NCBI GenBank assembly: GCA_036261615.1
Contig: DATAKK010000068.1
Span: 1-64,000, forward strand
Length of the DNA: 64,000 bases
DNA from: JAJYQH01 sp036261615
GTDB taxonomy: Bacteria > Actinomycetota > Actinomycetes > Propionibacteriales > Propionibacteriaceae
Direction of reading: 5' to 3'
Part shown: piece after piece, positions 63,601-64,000 of the stretch
Position numbering within the stretch: the first letter of the stretch is position 1
How the letters are laid out: each line of letters begins with the position of its first letter
Made by a program: the position numbers and the translations under genes
Notes under the pieces: generated by a model
The model's input: the letters and a program-made list of their open reading frames with translations, nothing else
Databases searched by the model: none
What the model was told of the DNA's origin: nothing

Positions 63601-63880
63601 CGGACCGATGCTGGTCCGCGGGCGCATCGACGCCGTCTATCGCGAGGCGGAGCCCGACAGCTACCTGGTCGTCGACTGGAAGACCTCCGCGGCGCCGGCC
63701 GACCCCCTGCAGCTGTCGATCTACCGGATCGCCTGGTCGCAGCTGGCCGGCGTCCCGCCGCACCAGGTCGACGCCCAGTTCGTCCACGTCCGCACGGGGC
63801 GGGTGGAACGCCCCCGGTTGCTCGGGCCCGACGAACTGCTCACGGCCCTCTCGGGTTCCCTGGGTAGGGTGGCGAGGTGA
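60638..63880 (+). CDS. adnB: AdnB-like UvrD/RecB-type helicase-nuclease subunit
   Basis: A 1080-residue partner of AdnA. The motor is canonical: Walker A GAGSGKTT, LLDEYQDTSSAQAQLL, VGDPWQAIYGWRGAA and TVHRAKGLEWDVVYLPSL. The C-terminal nuclease has GRIDAVYREAEPDSYLVVDWKTS but no Cys cluster. By analogy with mycobacterial AdnAB it is probably the lead motor. ATG 60638 overlaps the adnA stop (ATGA), giving coupled translation. Confidence 0.9.
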   Translation: MSVHQLPLLRTTDDLCDALGIGFSAEQLAAITAPLEPAVIIAGAGSGKTTVMAARVVWLVGTGQVTPGGVLGLTFTRKAAAELSHRIRLALDRAGVVPADGPDDSGEQLVMTYDAFAARLVADHGLRLAVETDPVMITGAARYRLASRVVTSAPGPFEHLSRLRPASVTDRLLQLDAELTAHLVDHDALAGFTDSFLTDLASAPLYRGRPYKAVEEAAAAARERLEVVGLAAQYQQLKRRLGLVEFADQMAVAARLVQEIPLVSAAVRAQFPVVLLDEYQDTSSAQAQLLSGLFSGPDRQRGRGHAVTAVGDPWQAIYGWRGAAASNILAFADSFPRADGTPATGYTLSINRRSGQEVLDVANRVASSLFDDPALAAHSSRHVPLDLAAPPGTPPAEVHGATFESWSEEVDWVADRIVDDHRSGRAHRWRDIAVLARRNADIATVHAHLVDREVPVEIVGLGGLLRLPEIADVVDTLRLVDDVTANPSVVRLLSGPRWRIGPRDLTLLGRRAVELAGDRRDPSPGDLHAELLGLLDEVDEADIACLLDAVDDPGDIPLSPEAAERLEAFGAELRRLRTHAGESVLDLTRRVVSTLGLDIELAADTQFVRTERRAQLATFLDAVATYSDVDGDDSLGGLLAWLDAELDYGAGLDQAVPSEDDSVKLLTVHRAKGLEWDVVYLPSLVEGVFPSDRVSGNWLKNSAVVPAPLRGDAEAVPQLGEVSNDAFKRYADELKEAERRSENRLAYVAITRARRRLVGTGHYWRPDVVRPRRPSHYLQLILEEADRQGLVHAVAEPPADENPVYTAASAVEWPPAPDPDRRLRLQETADAVERARRRARATGSYQHPDPDPLPLDLEALVAQWDADLAALEGQALVDDAAEIEVPMPRALSASALMAAIRDPTTFATSRLRPMPRPVSPQTSLGTRFHEWVERRFAAAATLTDPADRGDEDDGGGDTRLDRLVTAFLASPFADRVPLRVEQPFVLTLGPMLVRGRIDAVYREAEPDSYLVVDWKTSAAPADPLQLSIYRIAWSQLAGVPPHQVDAQFVHVRTGRVERPRLLGPDELLTALSGSLGRVAR

Positions 63881-64000
63881 CCCAATCCCCACCGGTGATG
63901 AGCGGCGTCCACTGGCCGCAGCCCGTGCTCGACCGGGTGACCGAGGCCCGCGGCGATATCCCGCTGTTGCGCACCCTGTGGACCTCGGCCCGCGTGCTGG
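63877..64000 (+). CDS. Probable NAD+ diphosphatase NudC, N-terminal fragment (cut by window edge)
   Basis: GTG 63877 overlaps the adnB stop (GTGA). The 41 visible residues, VTQSPPVMSGVHWPQPVLDR then LLRTLWTSARVL, resemble the N-terminal domain of NudC-type Nudix hydrolases, which also lie near adnB in other actinobacteria. The Nudix box is outside the window, so this is tentative. Confidence 0.5.
   Translation, partial: MTQSPPVMSGVHWPQPVLDRVTEARGDIPLLRTLWTSARVL

Overview
The window is very GC-rich, densely coded DNA from an actinobacterium. Signs of this are the GC-biased codon use, many GTG and leaderless starts, a mycothiol gene pair (mshA/mshB), mtrAB-lpqB, AdnAB-type helicase-nucleases, a Ku protein, an acyl-CoA carboxylase epsilon subunit, and a tmRNA tag ending in ALAA. 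The propionyl/acetyl-CoA carboxylase cluster and overall gene order would suit a member of Propionibacteriales, but the family cannot be fixed from the sequence alone. No insertion sequence, prophage, CRISPR array or rRNA operon is visible. The only hint of a mobile family is the DUF222-type gene cut by the left edge.

Layout. 1-12.3 kb: DUF222 fragment, an APH-like kinase, a glycine-repeat membrane protein, the biotin-carboxylase/BCCP subunit, an MFS exporter with a short upstream ORF, a YdcF-like protein, deoC, a lipoprotein, then maf / acyl-CoA carboxylase epsilon / accD, with birA diverging from it. 12.2-22.8 kb: tRNA-Val(TAC), a YqeY protein, an alkyltransferase-like protein, a cutinase-family protein, then prfB-ftsE-ftsX-M23 peptidase-smpB, a DUF2207 protein, an FKBP, a DUF1707 protein and the tmRNA. 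23-26.9 kb: a compact, overlapping cassette of GAF-SpoIIE phosphatase, cellulose-synthase-like glycosyltransferase, STAS protein and HATPase kinase. This looks like a partner-switching module built around a polysaccharide synthase. 27-39 kb: GyrI-like protein, FMN reductase, YqgE, mtrA-mtrB-lpqB, comF, hpf, a YcaQ-like protein and secA.

39-64 kb: an Rv3235-like protein, a DUF6912-like protein with ku, an acidic small protein, a DUF2505 protein, the large NAD-glutamate dehydrogenase, a PHP phosphoesterase, mshB-mshA, trpS preceded by a tandem-Trp leader peptide and terminator-like hairpin, a kinase-like protein, a quinone-oxidoreductase-like protein, a DEAD-box helicase, a DUF3107 protein, PP2C phosphatase plus FHA protein, a cold-shock protein, and adnA-adnB running into a probable nudC at the right edge.

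The most interesting signals are regulatory. They are a probable ribosome-mediated attenuator ahead of trpS, the partner-switch/glycosyltransferase cassette with an unusual insertion in the synthase, short leaderless ORFs ahead of the MFS transporter and hpf, and an apparent enrichment of the 7-mer GGACGCC/GGCGTCC in intergenic gaps. All are read by eye; no searches were run.
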